Notes under the pieces: model-generated
What the model was told of the DNA's origin: nothing
The model's input: only the letters and a program-made list of their open reading frames with translations
The model's database searches: none
Source: Parus major
Taxonomy: Eukaryota; Chordata; Aves; Passeriformes; Paridae
NCBI RefSeq assembly: GCF_001522545.3
Contig: NC_031776.1
Location: 35,621,248 to 35,685,247 of the forward strand
Length of the DNA stretch: 64,000 nt
Direction of reading: 5' to 3'
Made by a program: the position numbers and the translations under genes
Part shown: positions 13,801 through 23,164 of the stretch, piece by piece
Layout: each line of letters begins with the position of its first letter
Position numbering within the stretch: the first letter of the stretch is position 1

Positions 13801-14302
13801 ATTTAAAAAGTAAAAAAATGGGTATTAGTAAATGAAGAAAAAATGCTAAAGCAGAATGGGTGGGGAATTGCAACAACACTTGGTGCACCAACAGAGTAAC
13901 TGATGTTGAGTTATCATATCTTGACTTTGTTCCTTTTAGGGATTTAATCCCTGATTTAGGCTGGAAATGGATAGTTAAATGCAATAATCTTGCAGAAGGG
14001 ATCTTTGCAAAACCTTGCAAAGATTGTTCTTGCAAAGAATCTTGCAAAATCTGCTTTGTTGAATAACAGCAGTTGTTGAATGCCAGTATTTCCTTCCAAA
14101 TAAGTCTTGCATTGTGTGTGTTTTAAGGTTCCTGCCTAGTCCAGGTAACATCTGTGTGAAAATACGAAAGAAATGACTAAAACCATGTGAGGAAATGTGT
14201 TCTGACTGTGGGATCCTCTTCCCTTGCAGAGAGAACCATGAACCAGAGCGCCTGGGCTTGAACGGCATCGCAGAGACCACAGTGGCCATGGAAGTGACAT
14301 AA
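1657..14302 (+). CDS. EPC2: Enhancer of polycomb homolog 2 (EPC2), 3' eleven coding exons
   Basis: EPC2 is a nuclear protein related to the EPC1 scaffold subunit of the NuA4/TIP60 histone H4/H2A acetyltransferase complex. Coding segments: 1657-1863, 2445-2593, 2808-2940, 3874-4062, 4277-4366, 4805-4950, 5054-5397, 9197-9333, 10923-11082, 12615-12948, 14230-14302. All junctions are GT-AG and the phases join without a frameshift, giving 1962 nt (653 residues plus TAA). The protein matches EPC2 as I remember it from LVTLQEAKLLLNEDD to GIAETTVAMEVT. Together with about 153 missing N-terminal residues, the total is about 806, close to the family's 807. The N-terminal EPcA domain, which binds the acetyltransferase module, is mostly upstream of the window. 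The C-terminal enhancer-of-polycomb domain is complete. EPC1 is excluded by residue-level match and by the KIF5C neighbour. No broken exon or premature stop is seen. Confidence 0.96.
2445..2593 (+). CDS. EPC2: EPC2 exon (NRKNDEASYEKML to EVVEK)
   Basis: 149 bp between acceptor tctcaacag and donor aaaag/gtaaaa. It starts in phase 0 and ends with two bases of an Arg codon completed by the next exon. It encodes a charged, likely helical segment (KLRREFSRAITILEMIKRREKTKRELLHLTLEVVEK). Confidence 0.95.
2808..2940 (+). CDS. EPC2: EPC2 exon (RYHLGDYGGEILNEV to QECKVK)
   Basis: 133 bp. The acceptor is tttttttgag and the exon begins with the G that completes the split Arg codon, followed by YHLGDYGGEILNEVKLNRPEKELGTT. 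It ends at AAG/gtaaga in phase 0. The middle differs from the human protein I recall (LNRPEKELGTTPSSLHNG), suggesting a loosely constrained linker. Confidence 0.94.
3874..4062 (+). CDS. EPC2: EPC2 exon (HPHHSSLKEE to DEDEFPQ)
   Basis: 189 bp, 63 codons, phase 0 at both ends. The acceptor is ctgagcag and the donor cag/gtaaaa. It holds the lysine-rich stretch VVRQKKKYLKKPK and the acidic motif KSDIKQYDFHSSDEDEFPQ, both hallmarks of EPC proteins. Confidence 0.95.
4277..4366 (+). CDS. EPC2: EPC2 exon (VPSPVSEAEEENDPDGPCAF)
   Basis: 90 bp, 30 codons, phase 0. The acceptor is tggtctag and the donor gct/gtaaga. It encodes an acidic run followed by CAFRRRAGCQYYA. Confidence 0.94.
4805..4950 (+). CDS. 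EPC2: EPC2 exon (PRLDQTNSSYESPELAELDK)
   Basis: 146 bp after acceptor ttcttcacag, ending in a split Arg codon (gga ag/gtacag). It encodes LDKLRFRHCLTTLTIPRRCIGFARRRIGRGGR, a highly basic segment conserved in EPC1 and EPC2. Confidence 0.95.
5054..5397 (+). CDS. EPC2: EPC2 exon (RVIMDRISTEHD to NTSKNGIS)
   Basis: 344 bp, the largest EPC2 exon here. It lies only 103 bp from the previous exon and begins with the base that completes the split Arg. It encodes MDRISTEHDPVLRQIDPEML, a serine-rich stretch and SCRLQCFQPRLLNLQDSDSEE, where the C-terminal domain begins. The donor is tatcag/gtaggc. Confidence 0.96.
5398..9196 (+). other. EPC2: EPC2 large intron without recognised repeats
   Basis: This 3.8-kb intron is the longest in the visible part of EPC2. 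I see no CR1, LTR or tandem array in it, only short poly-T runs. It also has no conserved protein-like segment. Confidence 0.6.
9197..9333 (+). CDS. EPC2: EPC2 glutamine-rich exon
   Basis: 137 bp after acceptor ttcccatag, completing the Val codon split after exon NGIS. It encodes TGGITEEQFQTHQQQLVQMQRQQLAQLQQ followed by KQQSQHSSQQTHPKAQ. The Gln-rich run uses mixed CAG/CAA codons broken by other residues and looks unexpanded. It ends in phase 0 at cag/gtactg. Confidence 0.95.
10323..10672 (-). repeat. CR1 LINE 3' fragment
   Basis: The + strand shows the reverse complement of the avian CR1 3' end: a ggttggaagggatcttcaag-like start, then the compgctgctccaagcccc-type region, and finally ctccaggctgaacaacac. 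The element is therefore on the minus strand in an EPC2 intron. Open frames overlapping it are shadows. Edges are approximate. Confidence 0.85.
10923..11082 (+). CDS. EPC2: EPC2 exon (GSSTSDCMSKTLDSASAQF)
   Basis: 160 bp between acceptor cttcttgcag and donor cttcag/gtgagc. It encodes a Ser/Ala-rich segment ending HNNINGVVQPS; the final G begins a Gly codon completed in the next exon. Part of the C-terminal EPC domain. Confidence 0.95.
11246..11366 (-). repeat. CR1 LINE 3' fragment, short
   Basis: Contains gagttggaagggacccacag and caatcccaccctgtgcctg-like text typical of a second CR1 subfamily 3' end, minus orientation. Intronic in EPC2. Edges are approximate. Confidence 0.75.
12039..12447 (-). 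mobile_element. Solo LTR of an endogenous retrovirus-like element, TGATGCC family
   Basis: About 409 bp bounded by perfect 7-bp inverted termini, TGATGCC and GGCATCA. A second copy of the same family lies at 22713-23134. Read on the minus strand it contains AATAAA, so the LTR is antisense to EPC2. No clear target-site duplication is visible and no internal viral genes are present, which fits a solo LTR. Family assignment beyond ERV-type LTR is not possible by eye. Confidence 0.7.
12615..12948 (+). CDS. EPC2: EPC2 exon (GTSRTLYSTNMALSSS to SSAISSIAR)
   Basis: 334 bp after acceptor cataacag, finishing the split Gly. It encodes TSRTLYSTNMALSSSPGISTVQLVRTVGHSTTNHLIPALCTSSPQPLPMNNSCLPSAVHLNNVSVVSPVNVHINTRT in consecutive short conserved blocks, then MDRVPKVTPSSAISSIA. 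The donor is gcaag/gtgagt, splitting an Arg codon. This is the core of the C-terminal EPC domain. Confidence 0.96.
12985..13300 (-). repeat. CR1 LINE 3' fragment
   Basis: The + strand shows gtttgggttggaatgg, then aaatccttcctgatgtccc and tggtgcagcttcaggctgtg, in the order expected of a reverse-complemented CR1 3' end. Located in the last EPC2 intron. Edges are approximate. Confidence 0.75.
13566..13660 (-). repeat. CR1 LINE extreme 3' end
   Basis: The string ttaggttggaaaagacattt followed by catcaagtccaaccattaaa is the conserved 3' terminus of CR1 in minus orientation. Short fragment in the last EPC2 intron. Confidence 0.75.
14230..14302 (+). CDS. EPC2: EPC2 terminal coding exon with stop
   Basis: After acceptor cccttgcag the exon completes the split Arg and reads ENHEPERLGLNGIAETTVAMEVT followed by TAA at 14300-14302. 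This C-terminus agrees with the EPC2 end as I recall it. Confidence 0.96.
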
Positions 14303-14678
14303 CCTCCAAGCAGTGTCCCCAGCTGTGTCACGGTGTGCTCCTTCCTATTCCAGCTGAATGCAAACACAGCGCTCTGTGGGTCACAGAGAACTCACACAGA
14401 CCTGAATGGACTCGGATTATATCGTGTATTAAGTCGATATATAATGTAAATTTTGTAAAATTGGGAAAATCACTACCTTGTAAAATAGTTTATTTGTATC
14501 ATCAATATTATTTCTGTTACTTGAATAGTAGATATTCATCATCATGCTTTTGCACTTGAATTTGCAACTGAATGGATTAAAAAATAATTCTTTAATGGGA
14601 TCATGAGCATGACATGAGATCCTGCATCACTTGTTTAAACTATTTATTTTGCCATGTTTACATTTTGTATCTTGTACA

Positions 14679-14684
14679 AATAAA
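14679..14684 (+). terminator. EPC2: Proximal poly(A) signal of EPC2
   Basis: Canonical AATAAA, 377 bp after the stop codon, followed after 15-20 bp by a tttgtgtct element and an A-run. Confidence 0.6.
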
Positions 14685-15485
14685 TGCAACTTTGTGTCTA
14701 AAAAAAAAGTTAAAGATTCATAGCTAGGAAACAAAATTCTTGTAATTTTTTTCTAAAGGAAATGTAAAGTTTTCACTTGGTTCATTTTGTTTCACAATTT
14801 GACTAGATGGACTTTTTGGTAAATACTTTAGTGGCATTTCACTGTCAAATATGAAGTTCAAGGCAAAATAGTATTTTCTATTACTGTGCAGGGGAAAGGG
14901 ATGGATCGATACATGCAAATTTAATGTAGTAACTCACTTTTCCATATATTTTGAATGTATATTTCTATTTATAATACCAGTTTATAAAAAATAATTACAC
15001 AGGAGAGGGGAAAAAAAAAAAACTGACTAGGAAAATTATGCATCTGGCACATCTCCAAATGTGCAGATCTGAGAAAATTTTCACCTTGATGCCATTTTAT
15101 CCGAAGACTGCGTATTTTAACCGGCTTTCAAGCTGTACCACACCACATTAAAGGATATTTTACCAGGTATGTATTGCATTCTATATCATTGCAATAATTC
15201 ATTATTGGATGTCTAGCTATCGAGCCATCCCAGGGGGGTGGGAGGGTTGTGGCAAGATTGTCTTTTCAATTTTGGAGAGTTTTCCTGTGGCTACAAGGCA
15301 AGTAACGGGTTGGAAAAAGTCTGACTGTAAGCGTTGGACACCTTCGTAGTGTAGTGTTTTAGTGACTTTTTTTATACGGTTCTTGTACATTAGATACGTG
15401 TAGTGGTGTTTCCGAATGTTTGTTTATGCACTAGTTCAGACAACTTTCCCTGTTACTTGTTCTTGATAAGTGAAAACTGCAGGGA

Positions 15486-15491
15486 AATAAA
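15486..15491 (+). terminator. EPC2: Distal poly(A) signal of EPC2
   Basis: Canonical AATAAA followed within 30 bp by GT-rich sequence (tggtgcatatgtggttattt), the arrangement expected at a cleavage site. It closes the repeat-free block after the EPC2 stop, so it is the better candidate for the long isoform end. Confidence 0.55.
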
Positions 15492-15510
15492 AATACATAT
15501 CAAAAGCTGG

Positions 15511-17944
15511 CCATGGTGCATATGTGGTTATTTCAGTGTGCAAGCAGGGACAGCAGCCGTTCTGGAGGCTGCTCAGGGACTCTGATCCTTTGATCCCAGC
15601 ATATGCACTTATTTCCAGAAGGTTGCAGATCATGGGATAATTCTGTGCCAGGGGAGGGATGGGCTGGGATTTGAGACCTGGGAAAATGGGGAATGAGAGT
15701 TTCTTGCCCTGCCAGAGAAATGGGGTGAATTTCTGCTGTTTTGGATGTTTCTGTGTTACAAATCCCAGCATCACTGAGGTTGGAAGGAACCTGGAGATGT
15801 TGTTTAGTCCAGACCCACCCTCCCAAGAAAATCTTGCTTTTGTCATGCAGTCAGTGTATTTTCCATCTTGGCTTTCTACATAAAGAACTATTTTTAATCC
15901 AAGCTGTGTTTAAACCTGTTTTGTCTTACGTTGTACGAATTCAAAGTCCTGGCAGCTAAAAACACTTGCAGAGCTTTAAATCCTGGGAGCTCCTCACAAA
16001 CTCAGGTGTCTAAAATTACCTGTTTTTTACTTAACTGATGCTCTATTTTTATTCCATCTGATGTCTGCAGGGAGAGGTGAGGATAGATTATTCCTGTTGG
16101 GAACAGAGGAACCCACGGCGCTGCCTTGGTCAGGTGAGGGGTGGTGGCAGCTTTGGGGGGGCACCTGTGGCTTCACTGGGATTGCTGCTCCCTGAAAATT
16201 CCTCTTTATTTGATCTTTCCAGCCTTTCTTAGAGCTGGGCTCATTGCAGGGAATGGCTGATAGTCTGAAGTATAAATGAATTTTCTTTTTTAAAAAAAAG
16301 AATGGTTGAAAATACATTTTCTGTAAAAAAAAAAAAAATATTCTCCTTGATATCTAGAAATAACCTTGCTTCACTACCATCCCCAAAACCCTTTGGAGGC
16401 TTAATGAAAATGAGAAGTAATTTCCTCTGCAGATTGAAAGCTGTACACTTAGCATGGACTCTCCTCACCACAAAGATCATTTTCAGTGGATCATTTTCAG
16501 GGAAAATTGGCCAGAAGATGTCTCTGAAATTGCTGTGTATCTCTGATTTCGTGTAGTCTAATCCTCATCTAATTACTTAAAAAACCTTTAGCTGGAGCTT
16601 CGAACTTTTAATGGATTCTGGGAAAATGTGAGGTGCAGAGGAGGATTCCATAAACTCCCAAGGCTTTGATGGTAAGTGCCAGATGTGGAATGGCTTTCAT
16701 TTAAAGGATTAGTGGTGATGAAACCTTCTGTGAAGCAGAACTGGAATAGTCATTGCAGAATTTGGGTGCCTTGAGTGCAGGAAAAGGGGAGGAGTGGTGT
16801 GTGATGCTGCAGGCCATGGAAATCTTCATTCAAAAGATAAAAAAAAAAAGAAAATGAGGGACTGGTGCTGTAAAATTGTCCTTTGTCCAGCTGGGAATGG
16901 CACTGACAGGTGGTTTTGTGCTGCTTAAACATGGTGAGGATACGATGTTTAATTTGAATTCCCTTATTTGTGCACCTCTGCAGCAGGATTGCAATAGGGA
17001 TTTCTGTTCTGTTGTTTATTGGGAATATCTTTCAGGTGAGATTGTGGAATCCTGGCTCATCTACAGCAATTTATGCTGGACTTCACATCATGTGCAGAGT
17101 TTTGAATGTTGGGAACTAGAAAATGCTGGTTTTTTCTCTAATAAGAAAGATTTATAAATATATAAATTAATAAGATTTGTTTATGTGTGGATTGACTGGA
17201 GTTTTGGAGTGTGTTTGTCATCACAAGAGGCTCCCTGGATTTGGCTGAAGAGAAACAGTTTCAAAGCTCACTTCCATGTTTTCTGTTACTCTGAGGGGTT
17301 TGCAACATTCACATTTAAATTGAGAGACTGGGAATAACCTTGGTGAATTAAAGCAAGCAAAGTGCTGCTTGGGAAAGAAGGAAGATGAGGGAGAGGGAAT
17401 TTTTTCCTGAGTAAATTGGGTGAGCTGTGAAGATCCAAGTGATTCCATCTGAGCAGAGGAAGATGGAAAATAATGAATTTCTGCTGATCCAAGGAGCAAA
17501 TGGTGTGGGAAACATTGGATGTGTTCCTTGCAGGACCCCAGCAGCAGTGGGGGGATGTGGAAATCCCAACTCTGCTTGGGTTGTGCCGTGACAGGAGGCA
17601 AAATGTCCTTCCCTGATGCAAGAACTGAACAGAACATTTGATTCTCAAGTGCCTTTCAGGAGGAAAAGGGAGTTTCAGGATCCATTCCCTGTTTTCTCAG
17701 TGACCTGCTTGTCTCTCTGTCACCTGTTGTATCTCGAAATGCAATCTCTGTGTCCTTTACATGGTTTTTATTGGTTTAATCTCAAAGAATTAATGAGCAC
17801 ACACATATTTTAATAAATCAGTATGGATTAAACTGATTTTTGAACCCAGTAACTCCAGTTCAAATAAAAATGAAAGAAATTAATGCAGCTGAAGTAGGAC
17901 TAAAATCTGTCAAGTGACATTGAATTAACCAAATCATTTTTGGA
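15511..17944. other. EPC2-KIF5C intergenic stretch, first part
   Basis: No gene recognised. A CR1 scrap lies at about 15752-15832 (tgaggttggaaggaacctgg). The rest is unique AT-rich DNA with short A-runs at 16326-16339 and 16838-16850. Small open frames on both strands lack codon or protein signatures. Confidence 0.6.
15752..15832 (-). repeat. CR1 LINE extreme 3' end
   Basis: Recognised by atcactgaggttggaaggaa and tttagtccagacccaccctc, a reverse-complemented CR1 terminus about 250 bp beyond the distal EPC2 poly(A) signal. Confidence 0.65.
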
Positions 17945-18195
17945 ATTCCTGAATCCCAGAATGGTTTGTGTTGAAAGGGATCTTAAAGCTCACCTCTGCT
18001 ACAGCCAGGGACACCTCCCACTGTCCCAGGCTGCTCCAAGCCCTGTCCAGCCTGGCCTTGGACACTTCCAGGGATCCAGGGACAGCCCCAGCTGCTCTGG
18101 GAAATCCATTCCAGGGCCTCCCCACCCTGGCAGCCTCACAAATTTCCTGAAGTTAGGATTGTTTCTACAACTAAGAACAGTAAAATCCATTTAGT
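17945..18195 (-). repeat. CR1 LINE 3' fragment
   Basis: Minus-oriented CR1 terminus beginning cagaatggtttgtgttgaaa and continuing ccaggctgctccaagccctg, then tccagggatccagggacagc. It lies immediately before the LTR at 18253. Overlapping short open frames on both strands are shadows. Confidence 0.85.
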
Positions 18196-18252
18196 CCAGC
18201 CTGCCTTCAATCTGTGGCACTGTGGTTTAACTCCAACACAAGTGCAGTTATC

Positions 18253-18854
18253 TGTCTCTATATGACTCTCATGGTTGGGTTCTTTCTGCCCTTAAACTGA
18301 AATTGATGAGTGTGAGAATAATATTTATTATTCCTTTTGTTTATCTCTCTTGTTCAAACTTGGTTGTTTATTCTTTTCTTATCACTATTACATGGATACA
18401 GGGTACAAGGAGCTATGTGCACTAAGAAAGGTGAAAAATGGCTAACAAAGATCTTCTTCAAGTGTTTTATATGTCCATTTACCCAATTAACAGGTGCCAA
18501 GTAAGTTATTTTTCTGAATGACCCAATGACCCAACACCTGTGTGCTGCTTTGTATTCTCCATCCAATCACCTCCTACTACCCAAAAACCTCTGGAAAAAG
18601 AAGATAAAGAAGAAAGAAGGAAAAGAGACAACACCCCAAACCTTCCATCTTGTCTTCTGTTTTCTAAACCAGCTTAAACTTTAACTTTTTCATCCAGTGA
18701 CATAAGAAACTCTCTAATTTACACATTTACACTCCTAGCTTTTCTATTTAACATTAACAGTTATTTTCAGGATGTTAAATGAAATTCAATGTTTTCTTGG
18801 ATTCAGAGCCAGGCATCAGAGATAAGGGCACACTCTGTGCCTCTGACTCCAGCA
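18253..18854 (-). mobile_element. Solo LTR, TGTTGGAGTC family, intergenic copy
   Basis: About 602 bp closely similar along its length to 58827-59406. Shared landmarks include aaatggctaacaaagatc, tgacccaatgacccaacacc and ctactacccaaaaacc. On the + strand it starts TGTC and ends AGCA. The flanking hexamers gttatc and attacc match at 4 of 6 positions with two transitions, a plausible decayed target-site duplication. AATAAA is on the minus strand, so it is antisense to both genes. No internal retroviral sequence adjoins it. Confidence 0.78.
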
Positions 18855-19202
18855 ATTACCCAGGAAGGATTGATGGAGAAAATTCCCAGCAAGGAGCAAA
18901 GGGAGGAGGGAGGCAATAACTGAGTCAGGTAACAGAATTTGGAACAGATAAACCAGCCTGAATCTGCTGGGAGGCCACAACCTCTGCCTGTCCCTGTGTC
19001 TGCTGGAAGTGGCACCAGAAGGTGGCATCAGCTGCCTGCGATGCTCCTTAACTCTTTCTGCATCTCCACAGAGCCTTTGTGGTTTGAGATTGGCTATTTT
19101 TAATATTTTTATTTTATTTTAATAAAAATATTTTTATTTATTTCATTTGAGATAGTTATTTTTAGTGTTTCCCTGCCTATTCTGTATTTTTGTGGTTGCT
19201 TT

Positions 19203-19296
19203 TTAACTTCCTATAAGGTAAAGGCAACAGTTCTTTTCTATTATTTATTTATTTGTATATTTTATATATACATATATTTATATTTATTTATTTTTA

Positions 19297-19327
<31 letters not shown>

Positions 19328-19765
19328 TTTTACTTATTTATATATATATTTTCTTTTTTTTTTCTGAGTTACAACCTTTTCATTTAGACAATTTATTAAC
19401 CCAAATGTAAAGATGGGAATTGGGGAAAAAAATGTTTTGTTTACTTAACTTCCTATAACATAAACACAACAGTTCTTTTTTATTTATTTATATATTTTTT
19501 TTTTTAATTTTTAAATTTTTTGACTGAATTACAGCCCTTTCATTTAGGCAGTTTATTAACCCAAATGTAAAGATGATAACTTGGAAAAAAAGTGTTTTGT
19601 GTAGTTAACTTCCTATAACATAAAGGCAACATTTTTTATTTTAATTTTATTTTAATTTTATTTTAATTTTATTTATTCTGAGTTACACCCCTTTTATTTA
19701 GGTAATTTTTTAAACCCAAATATAAAGATGGTAATTGGAAAAAACCAATATTTTGTGTACTCACT
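19203..19765. repeat. AT-rich tandem triplication (about 160-bp unit)
   Basis: Three direct copies begin with ttaacttcctataa at about 19203, 19445 and 19605. Each continues with a T-rich core, then a tgagttacaccc-like block, an atttaggcaatttattaacc-like block and aaatgtaaagatgg. The first copy is about 242 bp because a TA/TTTA microsatellite has expanded inside it; the other two are about 160 bp. Not a known family by eye. Confidence 0.85.
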
Positions 19766-22404
19766 AACGAGCTGCAACGTTTTGCTGTTTTGTACAGTGG
19801 TAAAATCGATTTATTTATTTTGAGCAAACCCCCCCCTTTTTTTTTTAACACAAAATACATGACTGTGCATAACTTGAATAATTTATACAGAGATTAAGAT
19901 TTATGAGTGTACTTTCCATTTTTTTTAAAGTAAGCATATATTGAAGTGTCCTGCAAATGAGAAAATTCCTGCCAGCACATCCCAAGCATTTTCTCATGGA
20001 GTATCTTTGGAGCTCCATTTCCACATCCTGACTTGTGTTGTGGTCTGATCCCAGGGAAATCCTGACCCCAGGAGCTGTTTGGGCTGGGATGATCCTGCTG
20101 AGATGTCGCTGCTGCAGATCCTCTTCATTTTGCTGGGGAGTTTTTCCCCTGCCTGCCCAAACGTTCCTCCTGAGCTGTTGGTTTGGCTCCGTGCCTTTGA
20201 TGATCCCTGGGGATGCAGATTGGATCATTTCTGACCCTCAGTTCCTCCTGGCTGCCTCCTCAGCAGTTCCCAGCTCATTTTTTGCTTGTTCTCCAGCCTG
20301 CCTTTATTTATTTTATTCCTTTTAGACATTTTTATGCTCTGCCTTTGCAAACATCCCCTGGTGCGCTCTCAGTGTCTCCTGCTGTCTGTGGGACATTAAC
20401 TACATTTAAAATCACCTTTTATTGAGGGGATCCCAGCCTTTTGGTCCCTCCTGGGAGAAATCCTTTAGCATCCCTTTCCCCTGAGCCACATCTGAGCACT
20501 GATGACACCAAGATATCAAATTTCCTGCCTCGGGATCAATGGGATGTGCATTAACTCTGCTCTCCCTGCTGCCAGCTCCTGCCCTGGCCGGTGCCTGCTC
20601 CTGGGATTGTTCAGCACAAATTCAACCTTGCTGCTTCCTCCTGCAGCTCCCACCCAAAACCCATCCCTGGAGCCCACAAGCAGTGAAAGGAAGCGGTGGA
20701 AATGCTGAGATGTTCCCTCTGCCTCTGTCCCAGTCCGTGTCCTGCTGCTGTCCCACGTCCTCTGTCACCTGTCCCCAACCTGGTTTTCCTCCTTGGCTCT
20801 GCTGGTGGCTCCCCTGCAGAGAAATGGAATTTTGTCATTCCTTTATGATCCCAGTCCTCAAGGAGGGGATTTGTTATTCCTTTATTATTCCTATTCTGAT
20901 ATTTTGGGGTGTTTACTGAACTGAGGTTCAGCTGGGGAATTTCTTCAGGACAAATCAGGACTTGCTCTCCAAGCATATCTGATCTGCCAGGGTGAGCTCA
21001 ACTGGGCAGCTGGGAAAGTGGGAAAAGGAGATAACATCCAGCTTCTCTTAGTTCTCCCTTTGTGGTGCTGGTAGCAAGGCAATTTTCACATGTTCAGGTG
21101 TAAGTAAGCTCAGAAAAACGTGTGTGAGAGTGGATTTCTTGTAAATACACAGCTGAAAAATGCAGTGGTTTGAGAGGTGAATGAAATGAAGTATTTAAGC
21201 TTTGCTTTTCTGTATTTTCATGTCTTTTATAAAGCAGGTTCCCACCAAAGTGTCCATCCCACCTTCAGGCACCCAGCCCAGCCCAGGAGAAGCTCACAGA
21301 CCCGAGGAGGTGCTGATCACTCCCAAATCTGCCTGAAAATCCACGTTCCTACCAGGCTGCTTCACCTAATCTGGTAATAAGTAGTGAAAAAATAGCAGCA
21401 GCTGGGTGACAATTCAGTATTGTCTGTGCTCCAGACAATGTCACATTGTTTGTGACAAACCTGCTGAGAAAAGATGGCTCTCTGCATTCTTCCTGATGGC
21501 AGATTATACCTGCTCTAATAGAAAAATCGAGTTTTACTTATCTCACTCCAAAATGAGCTCTCCATAATGGAGGAAAATAAGGATTAATTCATCCAAAGGC
21601 TTGTCTTTTATGACTAAGCCCCTACTTGTCATGACTAACAAATTTGTTATTCAGGGTAAAAGCTTGAAACATAAGAGAAATAAAAGGGATAATTGGTAAT
21701 CCAGGGGAATAAATCCCATTATGTAATAATGGCTTATCACATGCTGCACATTGCTAACTCTCCCCCATGGAATTGCTTTTAAGAAGGGTGTGAGAGGTTT
21801 TGTTGCCAGGCTGCTCCTCACATCCACCTCAGGTTGTGACTGGAAGAAAGGGAGATTTCCATCAGAATGCTGCAGGATTGCCCACCCTCATCTTAATTGT
21901 ACAGCTGAGGGTAATGGAATAAAACTCTGGTGCAGAGCAGGAATTGCTGGAGCCTGGGCCATGTCTGCAGCTTCCCAGAAGACATCATGGATGTTTGGAT
22001 TCTTCTTTGAGCAGGAGATTCTCGTAGGGAGAAACAGATGGAGGAGGAGGAGGAGACTTCCTGTGGAATTTCAGACTGCTTCAAATCACGAATGCAGGGA
22101 AATAAATGAGACAGAGAGTTGCAGGTGATTTTAGCAGGTAAGGAAGGAGTTTTTAGGGAAGGAGGATGAGGACAGCACCCCTGGAGAGGAGGAGCAGGCT
22201 CCAGATGCTGCTTTTTCCTGATGCTGATTCACTGGCTGCACAAAACTTCTTGTAAATCCAGCAAGGTCAAAGCATCATCCAGAGGCACCACTGCTCCTGC
22301 TTTTCCTCCCAGGAATGAGACATGGAGTGATGTTCCAGGAAGAAATATCCTTTAACCTGGTTGTAGATCCAGCTGTGTCAGAGGCAAAGGGGGAAAGGGC
22401 AGCT
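19766..22404. other. EPC2-KIF5C intergenic stretch, second part
   Basis: No coding gene supported. Contents are unique sequence, a candidate regulatory block at 21400-21750, and short open frames of no recognised family. Confidence 0.55.
21400..21750. promoter_or_regulatory. Candidate intergenic enhancer with SOX inverted repeat
   Basis: Four SOX-type cores (ACAAT/ATTGT) fall within 21409-21449, two of them as the palindrome ACAATGTCACATTGT at 21435-21449. Homeodomain-like ggattaattc and the near-palindrome ccattatgtaataatgg follow. The block is repeat-free between repeat-rich flanks and about 2 kb upstream of KIF5C. Function is inferred from motif density only. Confidence 0.3.
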
Positions 22405-23164
22405 TGGAGAGGTGCTCTGTTGGAGCAAATCCAGAGGATCACCACGAGGCTGACATGGAAACAAGAGCAGCTTCCCTGTGGAGACAGGCTGGGAATGCTG
22501 GAGGAGGTTGTGTGGAGAGCCCATAGCTGGCTTCCAGTATCTGGGAGAGGCTGGAGAAGGACTTGGGGAAATTCAGGTTGGATAGATGGAAGAAATCCTT
22601 CCCTGTCAGGCTGGGGAGGCCCTGGCACAGCTGCCCAGAGAAACTGTGGGTGCTCCTGGATCCCTGGAAGTGCCCAAGGCCAGGCTGGATGGGACTTGGA
22701 GGATCCTGGGACTGATGCCTTGAGAGCAGAGGCTGGCCAGAGTTAAAGGAATAAAGCAGGGATTTATTCCTTCAAATATGGAATAGAATGCCTTCAAAGG
22801 ATACACCTTGGGCAGCTCAAGAGCCCGGCTGTGGCTCCACCCAAGATGAACAATGGATCATGAATTTTCACACTTTGATCAGTTTTGGTCCATTTCCATC
22901 TGGGGGTGAATTGTGCAATTCCAGCTCCAGGTGATGCAGTCCCATCCTCCCAGACTGATCTCCTCAGTTCGCTGTTTGCACTTTCTGGGGCTGGAGCTGC
23001 AGCGGTGTCCTTGGTTCTGGGGCTGGGGAAGGATTGTTGTGTGTGCCTGAGCTGGGAGGAGAACTCACTGACACTTTGTATGAAGTTCAGAGCTACACAC
23101 TAACGCAGTTCAGAGTCTGGGGTAAAACTGCATCGGGACAGTGGCAGGTGCGGGACTGGCGGCA
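22405..23164 (+). repeat. CR1 LINE 3' end, split by an LTR
   Basis: Plus-oriented CR1: gctctgttggagcaaatcca, then ggaagaaatccttccctgtc, then ctggcacagctgcccagaga and ggccaggctggatgggactt. At 22713 it is interrupted by an LTR and it resumes at 23135 with gggacagtggcaggtg and ggcactggatgatg, the expected continuation of the CR1 3' end. Its terminus merges into the minisatellite at 23165. Confidence 0.85.
22713..23134 (-). mobile_element. Solo LTR, TGATGCC family, inserted in CR1
   Basis: About 422 bp, the same family as 12039-12447 (shared caccttgggcag, tttggtccattt and gcacactaa-like blocks). GGGAC occurs at both edges (22708-22712 and 23135-23139), reading as a 4-5 bp target duplication. The right terminus (gcatc) has lost the final A of the family ending. 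AATAAA is on the minus strand. It ends about 410 bp before the KIF5C start codon, so it could influence the promoter. Confidence 0.8.

Larger units (their letters stand above)
14303..15510 (+). other. EPC2: EPC2 3' untranslated region (inferred extent)
   Basis: Sequence after the stop is AT-rich and free of tandem arrays and recognised transposons until about 15.75 kb. It includes CpG-containing unique stretches near 15300-15420 that look constrained. A proximal end near 14700 and a distal end near 15505 are both supported by poly(A) signals. Transcript evidence would be needed to fix the end. Confidence 0.6.
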
